Below, piece after piece: positions 8,097-16,634 of a DNA stretch of 64,000 nt (positions within the stretch are counted from its first letter, which is position 1; each line of letters begins with the position of its first letter). The stretch spans positions 2,542,001 through 2,606,000 of the forward strand of contig NZ_BPMV01000001.1 of NCBI RefSeq assembly GCF_019656655.1, written 5' to 3'. The DNA comes from Tsukamurella sp. TY48. Its GTDB lineage: Bacteria > Actinomycetota > Actinomycetes > Mycobacteriales > Mycobacteriaceae. Below the pieces are notes generated by a model. The model ran no database searches. It was not told the origin of the DNA and saw only the letters and a program-made list of their open reading frames with translations. The translations under genes and the position numbers were made by a program.

Positions 8097-9433
8097 GCTG
8101 CGAGCACCTCGCGGGCTGCCCGCTGGCCCGCAGTGACTGCACCCTCCATGGCGCCGAAATACCGCGTTGCTGTCTCGGTGCCGGCGAAGTGAATCCGGCC
8201 GTGAGGAGCGGCGGGCTCGGTGGGGTGCGAGGTCCACGATCCCGGGGGTAGGAATCCCGCGAAGCACCCCGACGACCAGGGGTCCTCGTTCCACTCGTGG
8301 ACAAGCGACTCGACGGGGCTTCGGACTTCATCCCCGAACCGGTCGACCAGAGCGTGCGTCACGGCGCTGACTCGTTCCTGTTGAGGCAAGTGTAAGAGCC
8401 GTCGTGCGTGTGCTCCCACCACGAATGCGACGAGAGTGCCTTCATCCTCGGTCGAGTGGTCGAACGTCATGGTGACCAGGCCATCGTGTGACATCGACTT
8501 GCCGCTCAGGTTTCGCGTTCGCCAGAACGGCTCTCGGTACAGCAGGTGGTATTTGAGAACCTGACCGTCGGTGAAGTCGTGGAGTACTCGCTGACGAGTA
8601 TCGGAAAGAACTGGTGTGTAATCGATCTGCCCGACGTGCCGTGGCGGAATGGCGACGATCACGCGAGGCGCGACGATCTCGCCGCGGTCGGTCCACACTG
8701 TCACGGAGGATCCGGATGTGATGGCGCGCACGGGTTCCGACAGTCGAATCGAGGATCGCAGCGGTTCGGCGAGTGCATCGCACAGCGAGGAGGCGCCGTC
8801 CGCAAACCGGAGTTGCTGCTTCCCGCTGGCCCGCATGTAGTTCCGGAATCCGTCCGCGGAGCGGATGCACGTCAGGGCGTGTAGCAGGGAGATCTCGGCG
8901 AGATCCGCAGCGAAGATCGAACGGAGGCTCGTCGTCAGCAGTGCGCGGGATTCATGGGGGAGAGGTAGTCCGGCGAGCCATTCTTCAACCGAGAGTGCGT
9001 CGAGACTTCCGGCCCGCTTCGACGACCACGGTCGCTCTGGGGTGATCTGCCGCGACAGGCGGTTCATCAAGGCGATGCCGGCCAGAGCTGATGCAGAGTT
9101 CAGCGGTCCGATGAAGGGCAGGCCGCCCCGCCACGTGCGTACCGCACCACCGAACTGGCCCAGGTGTACACCGTCGTCCCACGTCGGCTTCAAGGCGAGG
9201 CCGTGGCGTCTCGCTAGCACCTGGATCTCGTATTGGCGGGGGCCGACGAACGCAGCTCCCATCTCGACCGGTGCGCCGGACCTGCTGCGGCGGGTCAGAA
9301 TCCTGCCGCCGATACGGTCGCGCGCTTCGACGACGCAGACGTCGGCGCCTGTGCGGCGCAGATCATCCGCCGCCGTGAGGCCGGATAGACCCGCACCCAC
9401 GACGATCGCGTCGTAGCTATCCGTCGATGTCAT
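8072..9433 (-). CDS. Flavin-dependent monoamine/diamine oxidase
   Basis: The start at 9433 (MTSTDSYDAIVVGAGLSGL) is chosen because it begins directly before the FAD dinucleotide motif and overlaps the TetR stop by 4 bp. The 453-residue protein has the GxGxxG motif (residues 13-18), an RIGGR segment (40-44), K294 in VLKYHLLYREPFW and a C-terminal FAD segment GTETATRYFGAMEGAV. C390 in WSSGCFAGFLPPG aligns by eye with the cysteine that binds FAD covalently in mitochondrial MAO. It oxidatively deaminates amines; the substrate could be putrescine or an aromatic amine. Expression is probably controlled by the upstream TetR. Confidence 0.88.
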   Translation of the reverse strand: MTSTDSYDAIVVGAGLSGLTAADDLRRTGADVCVVEARDRIGGRILTRRSRSGAPVEMGAAFVGPRQYEIQVLARRHGLALKPTWDDGVHLGQFGGAVRTWRGGLPFIGPLNSASALAGIALMNRLSRQITPERPWSSKRAGSLDALSVEEWLAGLPLPHESRALLTTSLRSIFAADLAEISLLHALTCIRSADGFRNYMRASGKQQLRFADGASSLCDALAEPLRSSIRLSEPVRAITSGSSVTVWTDRGEIVAPRVIVAIPPRHVGQIDYTPVLSDTRQRVLHDFTDGQVLKYHLLYREPFWRTRNLSGKSMSHDGLVTMTFDHSTEDEGTLVAFVVGAHARRLLHLPQQERVSAVTHALVDRFGDEVRSPVESLVHEWNEDPWSSGCFAGFLPPGSWTSHPTEPAAPHGRIHFAGTETATRYFGAMEGAVTAGQRAAREVLAAQRMGAGA

Positions 9434-10044
9434 CGCGGTCCCCTGGGGGCGGTCGCCGTTGCAGCCGCTGCTGCGAGTGACTGGGTCAGGTGGTGGTGTG
9501 CGGTGTCGACGCGTTCCCGATCTCCGGTGGCGAGTAGGTCGAGGAGAAGGCCGCGGTGTACTGCCAGTGCGGACGTGGCGAGCGTCTCCGCCTGGTCGGT
9601 GGGCACGCCTTCGGTGACGAGGGCTTCGGCGATCAGGTCGACCCAACGCCGCACCGAGCCGTCGAGGAATCCGGGGAGTCGTGCGTCGTCGATCAGCGAC
9701 ATGCCGTAGGCCTCGAAGAAGAGTCGGCCGTACGCCTGCGCCTCCGGACTCGAGCTGGCGCTCCAGAATCGCTCCATCACGTGCTCGAACGATTGGTCGT
9801 CGGTTGTGTCCAACCACTCACCGACCAAGGCCTCCTGGCGTGCGCGCACGCCGTCGAGTGCGTCGGTGATCAACTGCTCCTTGGAGCCGAAGTGGTACAC
9901 GAGTAGGCGTGCGCTGGTACCGATCGCTGCTGCTAATGGCCGCAGCGAGAGATCGGCGAGTCCGTGACGGTAGATGTAGTCGACTGCGGATTCGAGCAGC
10001 TCGGCTTTTCGGGCCGTCATGTTCTGCGAAGTCGATTCCGGCAT
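9430..10044 (-). CDS. TetR-family regulator of the amine oxidase gene
   Basis: The 204-residue protein has an N-terminal helix-turn-helix (ARKAELLESAVDYIYRHGLADLSLRPLAAAIGTSARLLVYHFGSKEQLI), with the recognition helix ending in the usual Y-H-F-x-S-K-E pattern. Its last codons overlap the start of the amine oxidase gene by 4 bp, so the two form an operon. A TGAAAC/GTTTCA inverted repeat 16 bp upstream of its ATG is the likely operator, giving autoregulation and amine-responsive control. The inducer is not known. Confidence 0.88.
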   Translation of the reverse strand: MPESTSQNMTARKAELLESAVDYIYRHGLADLSLRPLAAAIGTSARLLVYHFGSKEQLITDALDGVRARQEALVGEWLDTTDDQSFEHVMERFWSASSSPEAQAYGRLFFEAYGMSLIDDARLPGFLDGSVRRWVDLIAEALVTEGVPTDQAETLATSALAVHRGLLLDLLATGDRERVDTAHHHLTQSLAAAAATATAPRGPR

Positions 10045-10059
10045 GCTGTACCTCTCGGT

Positions 10060-10082
10060 TGAAACGACTGTTTCAGTGAAAC
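10060..10082. promoter_or_regulatory. Inverted-repeat operator for the TetR-amine oxidase pair
   Basis: TGAAAC (10060-10065) and GTTTCA (10070-10075) form a perfect inverted repeat with a 4-bp spacer, and a further GTGAAAC follows at 10076-10082. The site is 16 bp upstream of the TetR start and 63 bp upstream of the divergent purC GTG. Local TetR binding is an inference from position and symmetry. Confidence 0.5.
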
Positions 10083-10144
10083 GGACGTTACATTACTGCT
10101 TCGGGGGCGTCCAGGGAATCGACTGAACCCACTAGGCTGGGGGA

Positions 10145-11038
10145 GTGCGTCCTGAACTGAGCGAATACACGCCGATCTACTCGGGCAAGGTCCGCGAGCT
10201 GTACGCGGTGGACGATGAGCATCTGCTGCTCGTCGCCAGCGACAGGATCAGCGCCTACGACTACATCTTGGATTCGCAGATCCCCGACAAGGGGCGCGTG
10301 CTCACGGCGATGTCGGTGTTCTTCTTCGACGCACTCGGAGTGCCGAACCACCTCGCAGGTCCGGCTGACGACCCGCGCATCCCGGAGTCGGTGCTCGGCC
10401 GCGCCCTGATCACCCGGCGTCTCGACATGGTGCAGGTGGAGTGCGTGGCGCGCGGTTACCTCACCGGCTCGGGCCTCAAGGAGTACCGGACGAACGGCCA
10501 GGTGTGCGGCGTCCCACTGCCCGCCGGTCTCGTGGACGGCAGCCGGATCGACCCGCCGATCTTCACGCCCGCGACCAAGGCGGCGGTGGGCGATCACGAC
10601 GAGAACGTCTCCTTCGACCGCGTGGCCGCGGACGTCGGCGTCGAACTCGCCTCGAAGCTGCGCGATCTGACGCTCGACGTGTACGGGCGCGGCGCGGACA
10701 TCGCCCGCGAGCGCGGAATCATTCTGGCCGACACCAAGTTCGAGTTCGGTCTCACGCCCGACGGTGAGCTGCTGCTCGCCGACGAGGTGCTCACCCCGGA
10801 CTCCTCCCGGTACTGGGACGGCGCCCTGTACGAGCCGGGCCGGGCGCAGCCCAGCTTCGACAAGCAGATCGTGCGGGACTGGCTCACCGGACCCGATTCC
10901 GGCTGGTCGACCGACTCCGACACCCCGCCGCCGGCCCTCCCGGACGATGTCGTCGAGCGCACCCGCGCCCGGTACATCGAGGCCTACGAACGCATCTCCG
11001 GTCTGAAGTTCAGCGACTGGCCGGGCGGCGCAGCATGA
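10145..11038 (+). CDS. purC: Phosphoribosylaminoimidazole-succinocarboxamide synthase
   Basis: PurC joins aspartate to CAIR with ATP to give SAICAR. The 297-residue protein (GTG start) shows the family order [28 protein letters not shown] in short blocks at the N terminus, the [15 protein letters not shown] segment, DTKFEFG near residue 200 and a [12 protein letters not shown] block, all SAICAR-synthase signatures. The length fits the actinobacterial/yeast-type single-domain enzyme. Its stop overlaps the ATG of the oligopeptidase gene by 4 bp, the order also found in M. tuberculosis. Confidence 0.96.
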   Translation: MRPELSEYTPIYSGKVRELYAVDDEHLLLVASDRISAYDYILDSQIPDKGRVLTAMSVFFFDALGVPNHLAGPADDPRIPESVLGRALITRRLDMVQVECVARGYLTGSGLKEYRTNGQVCGVPLPAGLVDGSRIDPPIFTPATKAAVGDHDENVSFDRVAADVGVELASKLRDLTLDVYGRGADIARERGIILADTKFEFGLTPDGELLLADEVLTPDSSRYWDGALYEPGRAQPSFDKQIVRDWLTGPDSGWSTDSDTPPPALPDDVVERTRARYIEAYERISGLKFSDWPGGAA

Positions 11039-13155
11039 CCGACGCCGTGCAGCCGATCGCCAAGAAGGTCCCCACACAGCGGATCTTCCACGGCGACACC
11101 GTGACCGACGACTACGCCTGGCTCGCCGACACCTCGAACGAGGAGGTGCTCGACTATCTGCGGCAGCACAACGCCTACACCGAGGCGGCGACCTCGGCGC
11201 AGGAACCGCTGCGCGAGAAGATCTTCGGCGAGATCAAGGCGCATACGCAGGAGACCGACATGTCGGTGCCGCAGCGCCGCGGCGGCTACTGGTACTACGC
11301 CCGGACACGGGAGGGCGCCCAGTACGGGATCCACTGCCGCGCACCGATCGCCGGACCGGACGATTGGTCGCCGCCGATCCTGTCCGAACAGCCGCTCCCG
11401 GGCGAACAGGTGGTCATCGACCTCAACGTGGAGGCGGAGGGGCACGAGTACATCGCCCTCGGTGCCGCGTCCATCTCCACCGACGGTGAGCTGCTGGCCT
11501 ATTCGCTGGACACCTCCGGCGACGAGCGATTCACCCTGCGGGTCCGGAACATCGCCACCGGCGAGCCCCTCCCCGATGTGGTGGAGGGCGTCTTCTACGG
11601 AGCCACCTGGGCCCCCGATTCCCGGCATCTCTTCTACACCACCGTCGACGACGCCTGGCGCGCCGACAGCATCTGGCGGCACGAGATCGGTTCTGGTGCG
11701 GAGGATGTACGCGTCTTCCACGAGACCGACCAACGGTTCGGGGTGGGCATCGGCCTGAGCCGCAGCGAGCGGTACCTGATGATCGGGGCATCGTCGACCC
11801 TGAGCTCCGAGACCTGGGTGCTCGACGCCACCGACCCGACCGGCGACTTCCGCGTGCTGATCCCGCGCGAGGAGGACGTGGAGTACTCGGCGGAACACGC
11901 GGTGCTCGACGGCGAAGACCGATTCCTGGTGCTGCACAACCGCACCGGCATCAACTTCGAGCTGGTCTCCGCCCCGGTCCAATCGCCCGAGGACTGGACC
12001 GTGCTCGTGCCGCACCGCGACGACGTACGGCTGGAGTACGTCGACGCCTACGCCCGCACCCTGGCACTCGGCTACCGGCGCGGTGGCCTCCCGCGACTGG
12101 CGCTCGCACAGGCCACCGGCGCACCGTCGTTCGATGAGTGGGACCCGGGCGAGCCCCTCGTCAACGTGGGCCCCGCCGCGAACCCGGAGTGGGATGCGCC
12201 CCGCCTGCGGCTGGCCTACGAGTCCTTCGTGACGCCGGGAACGGTCCTCGAACTCGACCCCGCGACCGGTGCGTCCACCGTTCTCAAGCGCGTGAACGTG
12301 CCCGGCTACGACGCCGCGCTGTACACCGCGGAACAGGTGTGGGTCACCGCACGCGACGGCGCGCAGGTGCCGGTCTCCGTGGTGCGCCGTAAGGACACCC
12401 CGGACGCATCGACGCCGTCGGCTCCCCCCGCCTCCGAAGCGGCCCCCACGCTCCTCTACGGCTACGGCTCCTACGAGGCCACCCTGGACCCGTGGTTCTC
12501 CGTGGCCCGGCTCTCGCTCCTGGACCGCGGCGTGGTCTTCGCGGTCGCCCACATCCGCGGCGGCGGCGAGATGGGGCGTGCCTGGTACGACCACGGCAAG
12601 CAGCTGGAGAAGAACAACACCTTCACCGACTTCGTGGATGTGGCCCGGCACCTCGTGGACTCCGGGCGCGCGACGCCCGACGCGCTGGTCGCGATGGGCG
12701 GCAGCGCCGGCGGCCTGCTCGTGGGCGCGGTGGCGAACCTGGCACCCGAGCTGTTCTCCGGCATCGTCGCCGACGTCCCGTTCGTGGACCCGCTCACCTC
12801 GATCCTCGACCCGTCGCTCCCGCTCACGGTGGGGGAATGGGACGAATGGGGCAATCCGCTGGAGAACGCCGAGGTCTACCGGTACATGAAGGCGTACTCG
12901 CCGTACGAGAACGTCGAGGCCAAGGCCTATCCCGCCCTCCTGGTCACCACCTCGCTCAACGACACCCGCGTGCTCCCCACCGAGCCCGCGAAATGGGTCG
13001 CGAAGCTGCTGGACCTCTCGACCTCGGGTGAGCCGATCCTGCTCAAGACCGAGATGGTGGCGGGTCACGCCGGCGTGAGCGGACGCTATGCGAAATGGCG
13101 GGAGACCGCCTTCGAGTACGCCTGGGTGCTCGACAGGTTGGGTGCCGCGCAGTAG
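11035..13155 (+). CDS. ptrB: Oligopeptidase B (S9 prolyl oligopeptidase family)
   Basis: The 706-residue protein has a seven-bladed propeller N-terminal domain (about residues 70-410) and a C-terminal alpha/beta-hydrolase domain. The catalytic triad is visible: S557 in [10 protein letters not shown]643 in LNDTRV and H678 in AGHAGVSGR. Family members cut short peptides after basic residues in the cytoplasm. No signal peptide is seen. It is coupled to purC by a 4-bp overlap; the link with purine synthesis is positional and conserved in mycobacteria (ptrBa/ptrBb after purC). Confidence 0.93.
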   Translation: MTDAVQPIAKKVPTQRIFHGDTVTDDYAWLADTSNEEVLDYLRQHNAYTEAATSAQEPLREKIFGEIKAHTQETDMSVPQRRGGYWYYARTREGAQYGIHCRAPIAGPDDWSPPILSEQPLPGEQVVIDLNVEAEGHEYIALGAASISTDGELLAYSLDTSGDERFTLRVRNIATGEPLPDVVEGVFYGATWAPDSRHLFYTTVDDAWRADSIWRHEIGSGAEDVRVFHETDQRFGVGIGLSRSERYLMIGASSTLSSETWVLDATDPTGDFRVLIPREEDVEYSAEHAVLDGEDRFLVLHNRTGINFELVSAPVQSPEDWTVLVPHRDDVRLEYVDAYARTLALGYRRGGLPRLALAQATGAPSFDEWDPGEPLVNVGPAANPEWDAPRLRLAYESFVTPGTVLELDPATGASTVLKRVNVPGYDAALYTAEQVWVTARDGAQVPVSVVRRKDTPDASTPSAPPASEAAPTLLYGYGSYEATLDPWFSVARLSLLDRGVVFAVAHIRGGGEMGRAWYDHGKQLEKNNTFTDFVDVARHLVDSGRATPDALVAMGGSAGGLLVGAVANLAPELFSGIVADVPFVDPLTSILDPSLPLTVGEWDEWGNPLENAEVYRYMKAYSPYENVEAKAYPALLVTTSLNDTRVLPTEPAKWVAKLLDLSTSGEPILLKTEMVAGHAGVSGRYAKWRETAFEYAWVLDRLGAAQ

Positions 13156-13346
13156 CTTCGATTGCATGAAGTCTGCATTCGCAACAGTCCTGGCGGGTGC
13201 CGCCGTGCTCGCGGTCGCCGCCCCGGCGTCCGCCGCACCCTCGCCGACGCCGCTGCCCAACCCCGTCGGCCCGAAGGTGACCTACACCTACATCGGCCCG
13301 TCGACGGCGCCGAACTACCACCGCGAGTACACCATCGTGGTGCACG

Positions 13347-13349
13347 ATT
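13347..13349. repeat. Left copy of the 3-bp target duplication (ATT)
   Basis: ATT at 13347-13349 directly precedes the IS and recurs at 14637-14639 directly after it. A 3-bp duplication is normal for IS3-family transposition, and the interrupted reading frame is restored when one copy is removed. Confidence 0.85.
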
Positions 13350-13391
13350 GGGTCTGCTGAAGGTTTCGTTGTCACTTCAGCTCAGTGATTG

Positions 13392-14267
13392 TTAGGCCGC
13401 GTTGGCGGCTGTGTAGATCATCTCAAATTCGATGGGTGTGAGCTTGCCGAGTGTGCGTTGTCGCCGGCGGCGGTGGTAGGTCCGTTCGATCCAGACGACG
13501 ATTGCCGTCCGCAGTTCCTGGCGGGTGGTCCACTGCTGGCGGTCGAGGACGTTCTTCTGCAGCAGCGAGAAGAACGATTCCATCGCTGCGTTGTCCCCGG
13601 CGGAGCCGACCCTGCCCATCGAACCGCTGAGCTGAAACCTGTTGAGCTGCTCGGTGAACCGGCGTGATCGGAACTGGCTACCTCGATCCGAGTGCACTAC
13701 GCATCCGGCAACCGCGGCAGGGCCACCGCGCCGGGTCACGGCGCTGTTGATGGCGTTGACCGCGATGCGGGTCTTCATCCGTTCGTCGATCGAGTATCCG
13801 ACGATCCGATTCGCATAGACGTCTTTGACCGCGCACAGATACAACTTGCCCTCGCGGGTGTGGTGCTCTGTGATATCAGTGAGCCACAAACGGTTCGGGG
13901 CCTCAGCGGAGAACTCGCGTTCTACCAGGTCGTCATGGACCGGCGGTCCGGGACGTTTGCCGCTGCCGCGCCGGCGGCTGTGCGCGGAGAACAGACCAGC
14001 TTGTGAGCACAGCCGCCACACTCGCCGCTCCGACACACTGTGACCGGCAGCGACGAGTTCGTCGGCGATGAACCGATACCCGAACTCCGGATCATCACGA
14101 TGGACATCGACCGCAGCATTAGTCACCACCGCATCATCGACATCACGGTCACAGACTGGAACAGCGCTCCAGGCATAGAAGGCTTGGCGGGAGAACTTCA
14201 GAACCCGGCAGGTCACCGCGACGGCAATCCCGTCAGCGGCCAGCTCGCGGACCAGCGGGAACATCAT
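13392..14267 (-). CDS. IS3-family transposase OrfB (DDE integrase)
   Basis: The 291-residue protein has an HTH_21-type N-terminal part (about 45-105) and an rve integrase core with the catalytic triad D in WLTDITEH, D in VVHSDRGSQF and E in NAAMESFF. It ends with the typical ERTYHRRRRQRTLGKLTPIEFE motif. It starts at tandem ATGATG codons (14267). In relatives OrfB is fused to OrfA by frameshifting to make the active transposase. Here OrfA and OrfB lie in the same frame, separated by a TGA, because of an apparent one-base insertion in orfA. Confidence 0.93.
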   Translation of the reverse strand: MMFPLVRELAADGIAVAVTCRVLKFSRQAFYAWSAVPVCDRDVDDAVVTNAAVDVHRDDPEFGYRFIADELVAAGHSVSERRVWRLCSQAGLFSAHSRRRGSGKRPGPPVHDDLVEREFSAEAPNRLWLTDITEHHTREGKLYLCAVKDVYANRIVGYSIDERMKTRIAVNAINSAVTRRGGPAAVAGCVVHSDRGSQFRSRRFTEQLNRFQLSGSMGRVGSAGDNAAMESFFSLLQKNVLDRQQWTTRQELRTAIVVWIERTYHRRRRQRTLGKLTPIEFEMIYTAANAA

Positions 14268-14306
14268 TTTGGGGACGAACCGAGCTTCAGATTCGCCTGC
14301 GACAAA

Positions 14307-14564
14307 TCACGCCGCCGCCCGCCGAAGGACTTCATTCTCCTGCTCCAACAGCCGGATCCGCCGCCGCGCTTCCCGCAGCTCCTTCGCCTCGTCCCGGCTC
14401 ACACCGGGACGAACACCGTCATCGACATCGTCTTGCCGCAGCCACCGCCGCAAACACGACTCCGCGATCCCGAAATCCTCCGCTACCTGTTTGAGCGAGA
14501 CCTGCCCCGACCTGGCCACGCGGACCACATCAGCACGGAACTCCTCTGGATACGCCTTCGGCAT
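14307..14564 (-). CDS. IS3-family OrfA, apparently truncated by a 1-bp frameshift
   Basis: The 85 residues form a helix-turn-helix (YPEEFRADVVRVARSG..SLKQVAEDFGIAESCLRRWLRQ) followed by a leucine-zipper-like helix (LREARRRIRLLEQENEVLRRAAA). Relatives continue as Y-L-S-Q-A-N-L and end at a stop overlapping the orfB ATG. Here GCG-TGA-TTTG replaces the expected GCG-TAT-TTG, so the frame stops early, while the neighbouring frame reads LSQANLKLGSSPK and ends at a TGA (14264-14266) overlapping the orfB start. This points to one inserted G near 14308, or a sequencing error. Confidence 0.85.
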   Translation of the reverse strand: MPKAYPEEFRADVVRVARSGQVSLKQVAEDFGIAESCLRRWLRQDDVDDGVRPGVSRDEAKELREARRRIRLLEQENEVLRRAAA

Positions 14565-14636
14565 GGTCGATCATCCTTCCAGCAACAGTCCGCAGACCGC
14601 TACAGATCAGGTGACAACTAGACCTTCAGCAGACCC

Positions 14637-14639
14637 ATT
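14637..14639. repeat. Right copy of the 3-bp target duplication (ATT)
   Basis: ATT directly follows the right inverted repeat and matches the ATT at 13347-13349. Reading on from it, TCG AAC GCC resumes the frame of the interrupted gene. Confidence 0.85.
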
Positions 14640-14980
14640 CGAACGCCACGGTGCTGGCCGGGAGCTACGGCACCGTCGACCGCACGGAGAAGCCCACCGC
14701 CACCGACAGCAAGCGGCTGGACTACCCGACGATCCGCGCCCTGGTCCAGAACGCCGGTTCATTGCCGCCGTCCGCCACCGGCGCCCCGTGCCCGGGAGCA
14801 TCGACCTACAAGGTGAAGTACGAGATCGGGAAGGCCGCGCCCCGCGAGACCGTGGCCTACACCTGCGCGATGGGCGATGCGGGCAACGTCGACGCCCTGA
14901 AGCGGTACATCGCCCCGGTCGAGTCCAAGTTCGACATGCAGAGCCTGCTCAAGTAGCGGCGAACAAGAAGGCGAACAAGA

Positions 14981-15014
14981 AAGTGCCCGGCCCCCCAACG
15001 GGGACCGGGCACTT
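14981..15014. terminator. Strong hairpin, likely bidirectional terminator
   Basis: AAGTGCCCGG (14981-14990) pairs perfectly with CCGGGCACTT (15005-15014), and the C- and G-runs inside can extend the stem. It lies between the ends of two convergent genes (the split exported-protein gene and the MFS gene), where a shared terminator is expected. There is no long U tract, as is common in Actinobacteria. Confidence 0.75.
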
Positions 15015-15032
15015 CTGCGTGTGAGGCGATGG

Positions 15033-16634
15033 TCAGTGCGGCATGACCATCTGCCGCTCGGCGGCCTCGGTGTCCGCCTCGTGGCTACGGGGCAGGAAGA
15101 ACGCCGGGATGATGCACAGCGCCACCAGGATGGCGGCCACCATGTAGGTGTTACCGAACGCGGTCGCCGCGAAGGGCAGGTTCTCGCTCAGGAACTTCGA
15201 GAAGCCGGTCTCGCCCTGGAACAGAGCCAGGCCCTTCTCCCGCATCTCGGGGCTGGCGTTGAAGCCGTACGCGAGCGCACCCGTGTGCTTGCCCGACGCG
15301 GGGTCCACCGGACCGGCGTTGGTGAGCCAGTTGGTGAACAGCACCGAGAAGATCGCGGTACCCATCGACGCGGCGATCTGCTGCACGATGTTGGTCAGCG
15401 TGGAACCGCGGGAGATGGATTCCGGTGCCAGCGTGCGGATCGCGGCCGACATCGTGGGCATCATCGTCATACCCATACCGAGGCCCTGCACGAACAGCGA
15501 GCCCAGGAGCAACCAGTACGGCGTCTCGGGGGTGAGCTGGGTGAAGGCGATCATGCCGCCCGTGATCAGCGCGAGGCCGGTCATGACGAACTTGCCCGGG
15601 CCCATCTTGTCGGTGAGCACACCGGCGATCGGCATGGTGACCATGGCGCCGATGCCCTGCGGGGCGAGCAGCAGGCCCGCCATCAGGGTGGACTCGCCGC
15701 GGATGCCGATGAAGTACTGCGCGTACAGGATCGAGCTGCCGAAGAAGGCCATCGCGAACATCGCGAAGGTGATCATGGCCACCGTCATGTTGCGGTTCTT
15801 GAACAGCCGCAGGTCCAGCAGCGGCAGCTTGGCGCGCAGTGCCCAGAACACGAAGGCGATGATCAGCACCAGGCCGACGGCCGTGGCGGGGATGACCCGT
15901 CCGGTGTACATCGAGGTGTCCTGCTGCGCCTCCGGGATCGACGAGACGCCGAACAGGAACAGGGCGAGGCCGGGGGAGAGCAGGATGAAGCCGACGAGGT
16001 CGAACTTCTGCCCCTTGACGGGCTCGTCCTTATCGAGCACGAACCAGGCGTAGACGATGGCGATCGCGCCGATCGGCACGTTGATCAGGAAGATCCAGTG
16101 CCACGAGAAGGACTCGATCAGCCAGCCGCCGAGGATCGGGCCGCCGATGGGGCCCAGCAGCATCGGGATACCGAGCACGGCCATGACGCGGCCGATGCGC
16201 TCCGGGCCCGCGGCGCGGGTCAGGATCATCATGCCCAGCGGCATCAGCATGCCGCCGCCGAGGCCCTGCAGCACCCGGTACAGGATCAGCATTTCGATCG
16301 AGCCCGCGGTGGCACACAGCGCGGAGCCGGCCACGAACAGCGCGGTGGCCGTCATGTAGAGCCGCTTCGTGCCGAATCGGTCTGCGGCCCAACCGGTCAC
16401 GGGGATGATCGCGGCCAGGGCGAGGGTGTAACCCGTCATCGTCCAGGCGACGGTGGCCGGCGATGCGGTCCACTGCGCCTGGAAGGTGTTCTGCGCGACC
16501 GCCACGATCGTCATGTCCAGGATGGCCATGATCGATCCGAGGACGACCACACCGGCCACCATCAGGACGCGTTTGTCGAGGCCCTCACCCGCGTGCGGGA
16601 TCTCGCTCTTGTCGAGCGTGTTCTCGGTACTCAT
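15033..16634 (-). CDS. MFS drug efflux transporter, DHA2 (EmrB/QacA) type
   Basis: The 533-residue protein has about 14 hydrophobic segments, as DHA2 proton antiporters do. Motif A appears as GWAADRFGTKRLY near residue 81, motif C as GIPMLLGPIGGPILGGWLIE, and the first helix carries the conserved LDMTIVAVA acidic residue. It is expected to export toxic compounds across the cytoplasmic membrane. Its ATG overlaps the MarR stop by 4 bp, so a drug-responsive MarR-pump operon is likely. EmrB (Rv0783c) occupies the matching place after ptrB in M. tuberculosis. Confidence 0.92.
   Translation of the reverse strand: MSTENTLDKSEIPHAGEGLDKRVLMVAGVVVLGSIMAILDMTIVAVAQNTFQAQWTASPATVAWTMTGYTLALAAIIPVTGWAADRFGTKRLYMTATALFVAGSALCATAGSIEMLILYRVLQGLGGGMLMPLGMMILTRAAGPERIGRVMAVLGIPMLLGPIGGPILGGWLIESFSWHWIFLINVPIGAIAIVYAWFVLDKDEPVKGQKFDLVGFILLSPGLALFLFGVSSIPEAQQDTSMYTGRVIPATAVGLVLIIAFVFWALRAKLPLLDLRLFKNRNMTVAMITFAMFAMAFFGSSILYAQYFIGIRGESTLMAGLLLAPQGIGAMVTMPIAGVLTDKMGPGKFVMTGLALITGGMIAFTQLTPETPYWLLLGSLFVQGLGMGMTMMPTMSAAIRTLAPESISRGSTLTNIVQQIAASMGTAIFSVLFTNWLTNAGPVDPASGKHTGALAYGFNASPEMREKGLALFQGETGFSKFLSENLPFAATAFGNTYMVAAILVALCIIPAFFLPRSHEADTEAAERQMVMPH

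Larger units (their letters stand above)
13350..14636 (-). mobile_element. IS3-family insertion sequence, 1287 bp
   Basis: The element is bounded by imperfect inverted repeats of 26 bp (13350-13375 and 14611-14636, both starting GGGTCTGCTGAAGG when read inward, 24 of 26 matching by eye). It is flanked by ATT on both sides and carries orfA and orfB on the minus strand. Size and organisation fit the IS3 family. The insertion is probably recent, since the ends and the interrupted gene are intact, but orfA carries an apparent frameshift. Confidence 0.93.
13166..14956 (+). pseudogene. Small exported protein gene split by an IS3-family insertion
   Basis: The 5' part (13166-13349) encodes a signal peptide (MKSAFATVLAGAAVLAVAAPASA) and about 40 more residues. 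The 3' part (14640-14956) continues the same protein and ends at TAG. Deleting the IS and one copy of the ATT duplication restores an uninterrupted frame of 501 nt (166 residues) joining ...VVHD to SNATVLAGSYG. The mature protein has two cysteines in its C-terminal half, is Pro/Thr-rich near the N terminus and has no recognised domain. As it stands, the 5' fragment reads into the IS and stops after WVC. No function can be given. Confidence 0.9.

Noticed and set aside
10984-13260. A 758-codon minus-strand frame over ptrB
   Set aside because: It lies opposite a full oligopeptidase B gene with an intact catalytic triad, and its translation is low-complexity with no family match.
13162-13395. An alternative plus-strand frame across the IS left end
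   Set aside because: It gives an Arg-rich peptide unlike a signal peptide; the frame from 13166 gives a clean signal sequence and joins in frame with the downstream half after removal of the IS.
13349-14637. IS boundaries of the form TG...CA, one base further out on each side
   Set aside because: Those limits leave no target duplication; with GGGTC...GACCC ends, ATT is duplicated and the interrupted gene is restored.
14040-15024. Plus-strand frames overlapping the transposase genes
   Set aside because: They are opposite-strand shadows of orfA and orfB; only the part after 14640 is real, as the 3' half of the split exported-protein gene.
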